Assembly: GCA_027257055.1 (NCBI GenBank)
Contig: JAPVLO010000153.1
Coordinates: forward strand, 9,300,001 to 9,364,000
Reading direction: 5' to 3'
DNA from: Cephalopachus bancanus
Taxonomy: Eukaryota; Chordata; Mammalia; Primates; Tarsiidae
Length of the DNA: 64,000 bases
The notes under the pieces were generated by a model. The model had not been told where the DNA came from, did not search any database, and saw only the letters and a program-made list of their open reading frames with translations. Shown in pieces: positions 1 through 10,705 of this stretch. Numbering within the stretch: position 1 is the first letter of the stretch; each line of letters opens with the position of its first letter. Position numbers and translations under genes: made by a program.

Positions 1-2226
1 TGTTTACTATTGGTGTAAAGAAATGTGATTGCCTTTTGCACATTTATTTTATATCCTGAGACTTTGCCAAAGTCCTTTATCAGTGTAAGGAGGTTTTTGA
101 CAGATTCTCTTGGGTTTTCAAGGTACACAATCATGCCATCTGCAAAGAGAGATAACTTGACTTCCTCTTTTCCTATTTGAATACCCCTGATTGCCTTCTC
201 TTCTCTGATTGCTCTAGCCAGGACTTCCAATACTATATTGAACAGGAGGGATGAGAGTGGGCATCTTTCTCTTGTTCCAGTTTTCAGGGGAAACGGTTCC
301 AGTTTTTGTCCATTTAGGGGTAGGCTGACTGTGGGTTTTTCGTAGATGGTTTTTACTATTTTGAGGTATGTTCCCCGTATGCCTAGTTGTTCAAGGGTTT
401 TTATCAAGAAGGGGTGCTGGATTTTATCAAAAGCTTTTTCTCCATCTAATGATATAATCATGTGGTTTTTGTTTTGACATCTGTTGATGTATTTAATTAC
501 ATGTATGGTTTTATGAATGTTGAACCAGCCTTGCATCCTAGGGATGAAGCCTACTTGGTCATGATGGATGATTTTTGAGATGTGTTGTTGAATCTGGTTC
601 GCTAGGATCTTGTTGAGAATTTTAGCATATATGTTCACCAAAGATATTGGCCTGTAGTTCTCTTTCTTTGTTGAGTCTTTACCTGTCTTGGGTATCAATG
701 TGATGTTAGCTTCATAGAATGATTTGGGGAGAGTTCCGTCTTTCTCAATAGCCTGGAATATCTTCAGTAGGATTGGTATAAGCTCCTCCTTAAATGTCTT
801 GTAGAATTCGGCTGGAAAGTCATCTGGTCCAGGGCTTTTTTTTGTAGGTAGTTTTCTTATTATGTATTCAATTTCCTTGATTGTTATTGGTCTATTTAGG
901 GTCTCAAATTCTTCTTGTTTCAACTTAGGCAGGTTATGTGATGACAGAAAGTCCTCCATTTCTGAAAGGTTTTCAAGTTTGTTTCCATACAAGTGTACAT
1001 AGTAGTCTCTAATGATCTTTTGTATTTCTTCAGGATCAGATGTGACTTCATCTTTTGTGTTTCTGATTGTGTTTATTTGGGCTTTTTCTCTCTTTTTCTT
1101 GGTCAGTCTATCTAGGGGACCATCGATCTTGTTTATCCTTTTGACGAACCAGCTTTTTGTTTCATTGATTTTTGTATTATCTTTTTGTCTTCTATGTCCT
1201 GGATTTGGGCTTTTATTTTGGTGATCTGGATTCTTTTGCTGAAATTAGAGTTTTTGTGGTCTTGCTTTTCCAGCTGTTTTAGGTGGCTTCTTAGGCTGTT
1301 AATTTGTGATCCTTCCATTTTCTTCATATGCGTTTGTAGGGATATAAATTCCCCTCTTACTACAGCTTTCATGGCATCCCAGAGATTTTGGTAAGATGTT
1401 TCTTCATTTTCCTTTGTTTCCAGGTATCTTTTAATCTCTGTTTTGATTTCATCATTGACCCAGGAGTTGTTTAGTATCATGCTGTTTAGTGTCCATATCT
1501 TTGTGGGTTTTGGGGGGACCTTGTTGGTATTAATGATTATTTTTACTCCACTGTGGTCTGAGGTGCATGGTAAAATTTCAGTCCTTTCAAATTTGCTTAT
1601 GCTTGATTTATGGCCAAGTATGTGGTCAATCTTAGAGTACGTTCCATGTGGTGATGAGTAGAATGTGTATTCTGTGGTCTTTGGATGAAGGGTTCTGTAG
1701 GCATCAATTAAGTCCATTTGATCAAGAGTCATATTGAGGTTTTGGATCTCATTGCTGATTTTTTGTCCTGATGATCTGTCTAAGGTTGTGAGTGGTGTAT
1801 TGAAGTCCCCAGCTATGATGGTATTGGAGTCGATATCTTTTTTTAGTTTACCTAGGAGCTGCTTTATGAAAGTTGGTGCTCCTATGATCAGTGTATATAT
1901 GTTTAGGATGAATATTTCTTGTTGATGGATTGAACCATTATGTAGTGGCCTTCTGTATCTTTTTTAATGTTTGATAGCTGAAAGGGTATTTTTTCTGAGA
2001 TTAAGATTATGACTCCTCCTTTCTTTTGTGTTCCATTCACCTGAAAATTTGTTTCCCATTCTCTTACTTTGAGTCTGTGAGTGTCCTTTCTAGTGAGGTG
2101 AGTCTCTTGAAGGCAATAGATGCTTGCCTGGTGATATTTTATCCATTTTGCCATTCTATGTCTTTTCAGTGGTACATTTAGTTCGCTCACATTCAAACTA
2201 ATTATTGAAATGTGAGAGTTGATCCC
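1..2226 (-). pseudogene. L1 ORF2 (endonuclease and reverse transcriptase), broken
   Basis: ORF2 protein nicks the target and reverse-transcribes L1 RNA. The endonuclease starts near 2200 and shows 'QETHL' with the catalytic Glu (near 2100) and 'SDHSG' with the catalytic His (near 1560). The frame breaks near 1900 and again near 1130. The reverse transcriptase is readable at 1-850, including 'NYRPISL'-type and 'GFIP' blocks. At 138-160 the active-site motif reads F-A-D-G where the family has F-A-D-D, because GGC replaces the second Asp codon, so a catalytic metal ligand is lost. The C-terminal part lies off the window. Confidence 0.88.
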
Positions 2227-2310
2227 TATCGTAATGTTCTTATTGAGTTGTTGTTTTTCCTGTTTATGTGCTGTCTTTCTTTTGGTTTTAGAGTTGGATC
2301 ATGTGTGTTT

Positions 2311-3275
2311 TTAATCTTTTGCCTGTACTCTTGTGAAGAACGTTGCTGTTCTTTTTTCCTTTTCTTCTGTGTTCAATACTTTCTTAAGTGTTTCTTGTAG
2401 AGGTGGTCTGGTGGCAGCATATGTTCTTAGGGATTGGATATCTGGGAAAGATTTCAATTCTCCCTCACTGACGCAGCTTAGCTTGGCTGGGTAGGTTATT
2501 CTTGGTTGAAATTGTTTATCTTTTAGAACTTTGAAGATAGGGCTCCAAGTTCTCCTAGCCTGAAGGGCTTCTGTGGATAAATCTGCTGCTATTCTAATTG
2601 GTCTTCCCTGGTAGGTAGTCTGGCCTTTTTCTCTTGCTGCCTTTAGGATTTTTTCTTTTATAGCTACTTTGTTTAGGTGAATTATTAAGTGTCTGGGAGT
2701 TGGTCTTCTCATTTGTTGTCTTGCAGGGGTTCTCTGAATCTCTTGTGTTTGAATTTTTTCATCCTTGATGAGATGAGGGACGTTTTCTTGAATGATTTCA
2801 TGAAATGTTTGTTCCAGTGTGGTCTGTGTTTCTCTCTCTGCCTCAGGAAGGCCAATTACTCTTAGGTTTGGTCTGTTGAAGTAATCATTCATCTCTTGAA
2901 GGTTTTGTTCTGTCTTTTTGAGCTTCTTTCCTATGCTTTTGACATTTTGGGTTAGTTCTGTGTTTTGGTTTTCAAGCTCTGAGATTCTTTCTTCTGCTTG
3001 GCTAATTCTGCCCTCCATGCTTATTAGTCTGTTATTCATTTCCATCACAGTATTCTTTACTGCTGTGATTTCTGACATCAGCTCCTTCCTATTTTCCTCT
3101 TGTGTCTCTTCAATTTTTAAAATTCTCTCCATTAATGTCTTGATGTCTGGGTTTGTTGCATGTGACCAGTCATTCTGGAGTCTCTTCATTATTTGTGTTC
3201 CGGAATCTGTTTTCTCAGTGTCTGATCTCCCAGGGTCGGTGTGAGACCTATATTCTTCTTTTGGTTTCTCTTCAT
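2311..3275 (-). pseudogene. L1 ORF1 (RNA-binding chaperone), one-base frameshift near its start
   Basis: L1 ORF1 protein trimerises through a coiled coil and coats L1 RNA in the cytoplasm. From the ATG at 3189 there is an open frame of 292 residues: a heptad-rich coiled coil (about residues 20-95), then the RRM-like and C-terminal domains with the family signatures 'RPNLRVIGLPE', 'EIQRTP' and 'ISYPAKLS'-like 'ITYPAKLS'. An upstream ATG at 3275 (MKRNQKKNIG...) runs in a different frame and stops at a TAA overlapping the second ATG near 3192. One lost A in a short A run would explain this, so the natural start is probably 3275 and the family length about 320 residues. The 292-residue frame could still be translated by reinitiation, but that is inference. 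Confidence 0.85.
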
Positions 3276-4199
3276 TTGTGCAGTTTTTTACCCCTCCCTA
3301 CTCTTTTCTTCCCTCCACGTCACTGTCTTCTTTAATTCTGTTATTCAGGGGTAGAGGAATTGGTTTTACTTCTGTTTGTTCAATCTCCTATTCTTTATGT
3401 ATATCCTCTTACTTTGTTCAATTCTGGAGTTGCACTGTATGTTGAGGGTGGTCATTTTTGGAGTTTTGAGATTTACTTAAGGGGGGAGCTGTGATTCGAA
3501 ATCTATCTGCAAGCCCTGGTATTTGCTGAGAGGTGTATGGATAATCTGAAACCCACTTCTCACTGCCTTGGATTCTGTTCATGCAGTGGGGCTGTAGGTT
3601 TACTCCCTGAAATAAAATGTGGTTAGCAGAGGGAAGAGAATGGAGCAGACAGTGGGGGAAAGAGGGGGCTAGAGAAAGAGAGGAGTTAGAGGGGAAACAG
3701 ATGAGTGTACCAACAAATGGAGAGAGAGACCTATACTGAAACAGATAAAAACAATAGACCATGGCTACAGACTAACTAACTCCCATATAAAAAAAAAATA
3801 CCATGATGCTAACATACAAGCTAATCAACCACCTTAATGGTGTGCTGTTCCTTTATACGAAGATATGGTTTACAGAGAGGAGAAAAGAGAAGAAAAGGAA
3901 GAGGAAAAGAAAAAAAGGAACAAAACAGTAGGAATAGAATTAAGTCATTAAACTAACCGAACCAATCGAGCACACTCTGAGACTCTTTATTTAAGTCTAT
4001 AACTGTCCTTTCAGCTCTGATTTCTAGCTTTCTTTTCAAGCTGGTAAATTAGTTCACAGTTAGGGTCAGTTGCCCCTGGCCTGCTGTGAAGGACAGTTCA
4101 GATAACCCTCCGTTCACTACTCTGGCTTATGTCTGTTTTTCAAGCTTGTTTCTCCTGTTTCGGTGTTGTTACCTTGAATCGCCAGCAGGTGGTGCTATC

Positions 4200-4655
4200 T
4201 CAGCTGTTCGCCCCAGAGGGGATGGGGCCTGACAGGAACCAGCACAGAGGCCGGAGATGGAAGCCTGCCTCAGGGCACACGGGAGGAGACCCACACCGGC
4301 AGGACGTCATGGTGGCAGCAGAGGTGGCAGCGATCCCAGCAGATCTTGCCTGCACGGGCTTCAAGGACTGAAGTTGTGGATTGCCTCAGGCACAGGTGGC
4401 GCGATGCTCTATGGCCACCATGGAGGCCACTGCGGCGCTGGTGGCTGCTGTGTCTGCAGCTGCAGCGGCTGTCCAGACTGCTGCAATGCCCCAGCAGTGG
4501 CGACGGCCGAGCTCCATGTGAAGAGCAGGCTGCTAATGTTGGAGTCTGTGGCCCCGGGGAGAGAGCCAGAGACGCTCTGCATTCTCCTTTGCAGAGGGTT
4601 TCAAAGACCAGGTTACCCCGTCGTCATCTTGCTAGAAATCTGACTATAAAACTCT
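4200..4655 (-). promoter_or_regulatory. L1 internal promoter (5' UTR)
   Basis: This GC- and CpG-rich block is the 5' end of the minus-strand L1. It has a YY1-like site on the minus strand (around 4630-4645) near the expected transcription start. CAG/CTG-rich stretches at 4430-4500 have no long open frame conserved with ORF1 or ORF2. Short plus-strand frames here are antisense to the 5' UTR and have no recognisable product. Confidence 0.6.
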
Positions 4656-4803
4656 TAAAGGCAAGGTATGTCTTTTTAATAATAGTAACTTTTTTTCTCT
4701 TGTTTTAAAGGAAATGCACATTTTATTATCAGACATTTAGAAATAAAAATAAACAAAATGAAGAAATAGCCAGTTAACATAGTATTGCATAAGCTTCTAA
4801 CAG

Positions 4804-4877
4804 TATACTAGACATATGTATATGCACATAGATATATACATATATATGCATATGTATACACACAGATATATATATTT

Positions 4878-4918
<41 letters not shown>
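4804..4918. repeat. Simple repeat: AT/TATA followed by (AC)n
   Basis: Imperfect TA/CATA repeats pass into about 18 uninterrupted AC units at 4881-4917. The tract lies just outside the L1 5' end and should be polymorphic in length. Confidence 0.95.
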
Positions 4919-4919
<1 letters not shown>

Positions 4920-5313
4920 CTCACATATACAGGTAACAGTCACATCAATAGATGCTAAAATGGACTACAGATACACTGCTTTGTTGTCTACCTAAAAATA
5001 ATTATATATCTTTCTCTCTCGCTAAGTACTGAACAATGACATCCTTTTTAATAGTTTTATAGCAATCATCTTGTAGACATACCATAATTTATTTAATAAA
5101 ATCTCTTATAATTGGACATTATTCAGTAATGAAACATACAATTTGACAAATATATACAGTTGCATAGCAACCATAAAAACCATGATATACGTAGTACATT
5201 TCTATCATAACAAAAGCTTCTCTTGCATCCATTTTTAGTACATCCTCTCTTCCAGCCCTTGGTTCTCTACTAACCACTGATTTGCCTTCTGTCACTTTAG
5301 TTCTGCCTTTTCT

Positions 5314-5395
5314 TTTTTTTTTTAAGTGAGAAAGCAGGACTTATTGAGAGGACAGGAAAGCTCCCACAGTGGGAGGGGACCCAAGGGAGTTGCCC
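5314..5395 (-). mobile_element. LTR R-region retrocopy with poly(A) tail (TINE-like)
   Basis: On the minus strand, 71 bases (5395-5325) are followed by an A tail of about 11 and flanked by perfect 15-base TSDs (5299-5313 and 5396-5410, 'agttctgccttttct'). The 71 bases align end to end with 20727-20797 of the LTR downstream: they begin at the base about 30 after the LTR TATA box and end about 16 bases after the LTR AATAAA. This copy has 'aataag' at the signal. It therefore looks like an RNA started and polyadenylated within one LTR, then inserted by L1. It matches my recollection of tarsier TINEs; family membership is not verified. Confidence 0.85.
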
Positions 5396-5962
5396 AGTTC
5401 TGCCTTTTCTAGAATTCATATAACGGATACCTTATTGTATGTAGTCTTTTACTTTTTTTTTGCTTGATTTCTGTTATTTAGCATAATGTTTTAGAGATTT
5501 ATCCATACTGTGAGTTTACCAGTAGTGTTTCTTTTTATTGCTGAGTAGTAGTATATTGCATGAGTGTATCACAACATGTCTATTCCATTTACCAGTCAAT
5601 GATTATTTTTTTGCCCTCCATTTTGGTCATTATAAATCAGCTACTATGAATATTTGAGCACAAATCTTTGTGTAGGCATGCATTTTTATTTTTCATGAAT
5701 AAATATTTAGGATCTGAATTGTTGGGTCATATGGTAAATATATGCTTAACTTTATAAGAAATACAAATTTATGAGCATTTTGATTGCCCCACACCCCTGG
5801 GTATTGTTATTCTTTTTTGCTTATAGACATTTTAGAGTATGAGTAGTAGTATTCCATTATGGTTTTAATTTGCATTTCCTGATTTACTAATGTTGTTGAT
5901 AATCTTTTACCTTCTGTATTTATCTACCCTGGTGAACTGTCTGCTCAAAATCTTTACTCTTA

Positions 5963-6165
5963 GCTTGAACAACAAAGCAAGATCCCTCTCTATAAAAAAT
6001 ATAATAAATTAACAGGATGAGATGGCGTCCAGTGTAGTCCTAGTACTTAGGAGGCTAAAGCAAGAAGATTCCTTGAGCACAGGAGTTTGATTCTCAGTGG
6101 GCTGTGATTCCACCACTGTGCTCCAGCCTGTGTGACAGTGAGACTGTCTTCAAAACAAAACAAAA
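5963..6165 (+). mobile_element. Old Alu fragment, mostly right arm
   Basis: Diverged Alu text ('ccaccactgtgctccagcct') ends in an A-rich tail. It is much older than the dominant Alu subfamily here and lies in the L1M fragment. Confidence 0.75.
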
Positions 6166-7085
6166 AAGCACAAAACATTTTGCTCTTCTTAGTTTTCTTC
6201 TAAATGAGATGAGTTGTAAGGGGTTTATATTTTAGATAAAAGTCTTTTATTGGATTTATGCCTTGTTAATATTTTCTCATACAATAGTCTGTGGCCTGTC
6301 TTTTTGTTGTTTTTAACAAGTGTCTTGAAAGAGCAAGAGCTTTAAGTTGTGATAAAATTCTATTTTAATTGTTAAATATTTCATGCTTTTAGTAACCAAT
6401 TTAAGAAATCTTTGCCTAACCAAAAGTCGCTAAGATTTTCTCCTATGATTTCTACTGGAAATTTTATAGTTTTAGCTCCTACATTTAGTTCTGTGATTCA
6501 TTTTAACTTAATCTTCCTATATTGGAGAATGTAAGAGTTGAGGTGATTCCTTTTTGCCTATGAATATTCAGTTATTGCAGCATCATTTGTTGAAAATATT
6601 TCCTTTCCCCCACTCAACTGCCTTGGAGAATTTGTTGAAAACCAATTGGCTATAAGTGTGAGGGTCTATTTATTTTAAATTTTAAATTCTGTCCTTTTGA
6701 TTTGAATGTTTAACTCTATGCCACTATCATACTCTCTTGTTTACTGTGGCATTATAGTAAGTTCAGAAATTAACTTTGTTCTTCTTTTTCAAATATTTTG
6801 ACTATTTGAAAAAAGATATTTAATTGTATTTCCAAATACATCTGAGGATCAGTGGCTTTGTTTTAGGGATTAGGGTTGGGTCAGGGTAATATAGTTACCT
6901 CAAACTTTTTCATGGTTTGAACATCCTGTTGGTACCAAGGGAGAGAGTGTGAGAGCTTTCTATGGCTTGCTCAGATGTGGGGCAAAAAGGGGAACTGGGA
7001 GACATGGGACTTGAAAGTTTAACAAACACCAAACACTCACTTTGCCGGGTTTGAGATCAGGTATGATTTTTTAAAATTTTATTTT

Positions 7086-7182
7086 AAAAGATGTGGGATA
7101 CAATTCAGGATTAGGTATACAAGTAGTCATCGTACAAATAAAGTTTGGGCCTCCCTTTGGCCCCACTTTACCTGTTTTAAGA
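7086..7182 (-). repeat. Left copy of a 97-base direct repeat: TSD of L1 7183-9901
   Basis: This is the 3'-terminal part of an older minus-strand L1. It is repeated at 9902-9998 with about 8 differences. It starts 'aaaagatgtggg' after 'atttt', which is an L1 endonuclease TTTT/AAAA site. The simplest reading is an exceptionally long target-site duplication made when the plus-strand L1 inserted. Confidence 0.7.
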
Positions 7183-7292
7183 GATTAAAAGATACCTGGA
7201 AACAATGAAAATGAAGAAACATGTTACCAAAATCAGTAGTAAGAGGGGAGTTCATATCTCTATAAACGCACATGTAGAAAATGGAAAGATCA

Positions 7293-7573
7293 GCCGGGCT
7301 CAGTGGCTCAGTCTGTAATCCCACGCTTTGGGAGGCTGAGGTGAGTGGATTGCCTGAGCCCGCGGGTTCGAGACCCACCTGGGCAACTTGGCAAGACCTC
7401 ATCTCTACAATAAATCAAAAAATTAGCTGGGCATGGTAGCTCACGCCTGTAGTTCCAGCTACTTGGAAGGCTGAGGTGGAAAGATCGCCAGAGCCCAGCA
7501 GGTTGAGCCTGCGGTGACTGGGAGTAGCCACTGCACTACAGTCTGGGTGACAGAGTGAAACTCCAACTCAAAA

Positions 7574-7575
<2 letters not shown>
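7293..7575 (+). mobile_element. Alu (tarsier-type dimer) in L1
   Basis: A full dimeric Alu inserted in the L1 ORF2 linker, with TSD 'aaagatca' at 7285-7292 and 7629-7636. Its tail has expanded into a GAAA microsatellite. Confidence 0.93.

Positions 7576-7632
<57 letters not shown>
7574..7632 (+). repeat. (GAAA)n microsatellite from an Alu tail
   Basis: About 14 uninterrupted GAAA units grow out of the Alu A-tail and end at the TSD. Confidence 0.95.
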
Positions 7633-7634
<2 letters not shown>

Positions 7635-9901
7635 CATAAGTTAACAGCCTAACAACTCACCTAAGGAAGCTGGAAAAGCAAGACCATCAAAACTCTAACT
7701 TCAGCAGAAGAATCCAGATCACCCAAATAAAAGCCCAAATCTGGGACACAGAAGACAAAAAGAGTCATCTATGAGAAACCCACAGTCAGCATATTGCTAA
7801 ACAGACAGAAATTGAAACCATTTCCCCTGAAAACTGGAACAAGACAAGGATGTCCACTCTCACTCCTTCTGTTCAACATAGTTTTGGAAGTCCTAGCTAG
7901 AGCAATCAGAAAAGAGAAGGAGGTCAGGGGTATCCAAATAGGAAAAGAGAAGTCAAGTTATCTCTTTTTGCAGACATGATTCTATACCTTGAAAACCCAA
8001 GACAGTCTGTCAAAAACCTCCTTGCACTGATAAAGGACTTTGGCAAAGTCTCAGGGTATAAAATAAATGTGCAAAAGACAATTGCATTTCTATACACCAA
8101 TAATAAACAAACAGAAACCCAAATAAAAGGCACAATCCCATTCGCAATAGCCACACACAAAAAAATGAAATACCTTGACATCTTCCTAACCAGAGATGTG
8201 AAAGACCTTTACAATGAAAACTACAAAACACTGCTCAAAGAAATCAAAGATGACACAAACAAGTGGAAAAATATTCCATGCTCATGGATTGGAAGAATCA
8301 ATATCGTTAAGATGTTCCTTCTACCTAGGGCAATCTACAGATTCAATGCAATATCTATCAAATTATCAGTGACATTGTTCTGAGACCTAGAAACAATAAT
8401 ACAGGAGTTCATACGGAAACATAAACAACCAAGAATAGTCAAAACAATCCTCAGAAAAAAAAAAAAGACAGGAAGTATCAAACTCCCAGACTTTGAACTT
8501 TATTGTAAAGCTACAATAATCAAAACAGCCTGGTACTGGTACAAGAACAGACTTATAGACCAATGGAATACAATTGAGATTCCAGAAGCAAAACTTCAAT
8601 TTCTCAACCAACTCATTTTCAACAAAGCCTCCGACACCAACCACTGGGGAGAGGAGAATCTATTCAGTAAATGGTGCTGGGAAAACTGGCTGACCACATG
8701 CAGAAGATTGAAACAGGACCCCTACCTATCCCCATACACAAAAATTAACTCTAAATGAATCAGAGACCCAAAAGTAAAACCTCAAAGTATAAGACCCTTA
8801 GAAAATGCAGGAGACACCCTTATGGAAATTGGAACTGGCAACCAATTCCTGATCAAAACCCTAAGTGCTCAAGTCATAAGAGATACGATAGACAAGTGGG
8901 ACCTCATTAAACTGACAAGCTTCTGCAAAGTCAAAGAAACCATCAAGAGAGCAGGGAGACAGCCTTGCTGGGAAAAAAATATTTGCCAACTCCATGTCTG
9001 ACAAAGACCTAACATCTAGGATTTACAAGAACTCAAATGTGTTGAAAAGGAAAAAACAAACAGCCCCATTGCAAAGTGGGTAAAAGATATAAATAGACAG
9101 TTCTCAAAAGAAGACATATGAGCAGCCAACAGATACATGAAAAAATGTTCAGCCTCACTAGTCATCAAGACGATGCAAATTAAAACTACACCAAGATACC
9201 ACCTAACTCCAGTCAGAATGGCCATCATCAATAACCCCCCAAAATAGCAGATGCTGGAAAGGATGTGGTAAAAAGGGAACACTTCTACACTGTTGGTGGG
9301 AGTGTAAACTAGTACAACTTCTGTGGAAAACAGTGTGGCGATTCCTAAAAGTTCTAAAAATCAACCTTCCATATGACCCTGCAATCCCCCTCCTGGGAAT
9401 ATACTTGGAAGAACTCAAATCACTCTATAAAACAGATATCTGCACACGTATGTTTATTGCAGCATTGTTCACAATAGCAAGAACATGGAACCAACCGTGC
9501 TGCCCATCAAAAGAGAACTGGATTTTAAAAAAAGTGGTACATATACACAGTGGAATGTTACACAGCCATAAAGAAGAACAAAATCATGAACTCCACAGCA
9601 ACCTGGATGGAATTAGAGTCTATAATACTGAGTGATCTTTCACAGAAACAAAGAACGGAGTATCACATGTTCTCATTCATAAGTGGACCTTGGGCAACTA
9701 TCATAATACTATAAGAAAAGGATTGACAGTAGTGGGAAACTGTGGGGGGAGGGTTGGGGGACTGGGAGGTGGGATTGATAGTAGTGGAAATCTGCCTGGG
9801 GAAGCACCTCATCAACAAGGGTACCTGCACAATGAATATTTGTATACCTAACCCTGAATTGTACCCCATGACTTTAAAATAAAAAAATTTAGAACTTAAA
9901 A

Positions 9902-10457
9902 AAAAGATGTGGGGTACAATTCAGGGTTAGGTATATAAGTGATCATCGTACAAGTAAAGTTTGGACCTCCCTTTGGCCCCACTTCACCTGTTTTAAGATC
10001 AGGTACCCTAAGCCAGGCTCGGTGGCTCAGTCTGTAATCCCAGCACTTTGGGAAGCCGAGGCGAGTGGATTGACTGAACCTGTGGGTTTGAGACCAGCCC
10101 AGGCAATTTGGTGAGACCTTGTCTCTACAATCAATCAAAAAATTAGCTAAGTGTGGTAGCACGCCCCCATAGTTCCAGTAACTTGGAAGGCTGAGGCGGA
10201 AAGATCACCAGAGCCCAGCAGGTTGACGCTGGGATAGCCATGAGCATGCCACTGCACTCCAGCCTGGGTGATGGAGGGAGACTTTAACTCAAAAAAAAAG
10301 CTCAGGTACCCTTATTGATGTTATGAGCTGTTCCCCCCACCTCCACCTCTGACAGTATCCTGCTGCCACCAATCCCTTTCTTTATTGTACTATGTTCAGG
10401 GTCAGTTTATGAGTGAGAATAGGTGGTACTCAGTTCTTTGTTTCTGTGATAGATCAC
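9902..10457 (-). mobile_element. Older L1 3' end, interrupted by an Alu
   Basis: Minus-strand L1 3' UTR ('ggggtacaattcagggttag' on the plus strand), whose first 97 bases repeat at 7086-7182. An Alu splits it at 10011-10300, and it resumes to about 10457 with 'tttatgagtgagaatag'. Next to its 3' end it carries about 52 bases ('tttggacctccctttggccc') that are absent from the other L1 3' ends here (41.0, 57.1 kb). Confidence 0.85.
10011..10300 (+). mobile_element. Alu
   Basis: Tarsier-type dimer with TSD 'tcaggtaccct' at 9999-10009 and 10302-10312. Confidence 0.93.
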
Positions 10458-10489
10458 TGAAAGTCTGCTGGAGGGGTCAAATGCTGTGT

Positions 10490-10705
10490 TGTCAGCTGAC
10501 AAAAGAGACAGAAGGGAAAAGTGACTAGCAAGTTCCCTTGAGTTCTTTGATAAGGGCACGAATCCCACTCCTAAGGGCTCTGCCCTCATGATTTAATCAT
10601 ACCTTAAAGGTTGCACGTTTTCAGACTATCACTTTGGGTGTTAGGTCCCAACATGTGAATTTTGGGAGGACGTACACATTCATTCAGGCCTTAGCACTAC
10701 AACTA
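10490..10705 (-). mobile_element. MaLR-type LTR fragment (MST/MLT1-like)
   Basis: 'ggctctgccctcatgattta', 'tgggtgttaggtcccaacat' and 'gaattttgggaggacgtaca' are typical of a mammalian MaLR LTR in reverse. The left boundary is cut by the L1 3' end. No internal region is seen. Confidence 0.75.

Larger units (their letters stand above)
1..4655 (-). mobile_element. LINE-1, 5'-complete, 3' end outside the window
   Basis: Read on the minus strand, this is an L1 with a 5' UTR (about 4655-3276), ORF1 (3275-2311) and the first part of ORF2 (about 2200-1). The 3' end of ORF2, the 3' UTR and the tail lie beyond base 1, so neither the full length nor the TSDs can be assessed. The 5' end is marked by a YY1-like 'caagatgacg' near 4640 and a CpG-rich block at 4200-4570, as expected of an L1 promoter. 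ORF1 is nearly intact while ORF2 is broken, so this is a fairly young but inactive copy. Confidence 0.93.
4990..6820 (-). mobile_element. Old L1M-type LINE fragment (RT C-terminal region and 3' UTR)
   Basis: On the minus strand the text matches the well-known old L1 3' half. Plus-strand phrases such as 'tattgctgagtagtagtata', 'ttgttgggtcatatggtaaa', 'ggttttaatttgcatttcct' and 'agaaatctttgcctaacc' are diagnostic. It is heavily diverged and has no open frame. It hosts an LTR-R retrocopy (5314-5395) and an old Alu (5963-6165), so it predates both. Its limits are approximate. Confidence 0.8.
7183..9901 (+). mobile_element. LINE-1, 5'-truncated and internally deleted, with nested Alu
   Basis: The plus-strand L1 begins in the ORF2 endonuclease-RT linker (7183-7292). 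An Alu interrupts it (7293-7632), then it continues to 7760 and jumps near 7764 to the RT domain, losing roughly 1 kb of the usual sequence. The RT C-terminal half is readable (7794-8383), as are the ORF2 C-terminus (to about 9635) and the 3' UTR, ending in an A-rich tail at 9880-9901. In the active-site region, 'ctttttgcagacatgattc' shows one Asp codon missing from FADD. Several stops and frameshifts make it dead. Confidence 0.9.

Noticed and set aside
4129..4708. Overlapping plus-strand frames in GC-rich DNA
   Set aside because: They are antisense to an L1 5' UTR, with no known domain; GC-rich sequence has few stops.
7574..7632. CRISPR-like or other programmed repeat array
   Set aside because: It is a simple GAAA microsatellite growing from an Alu tail.
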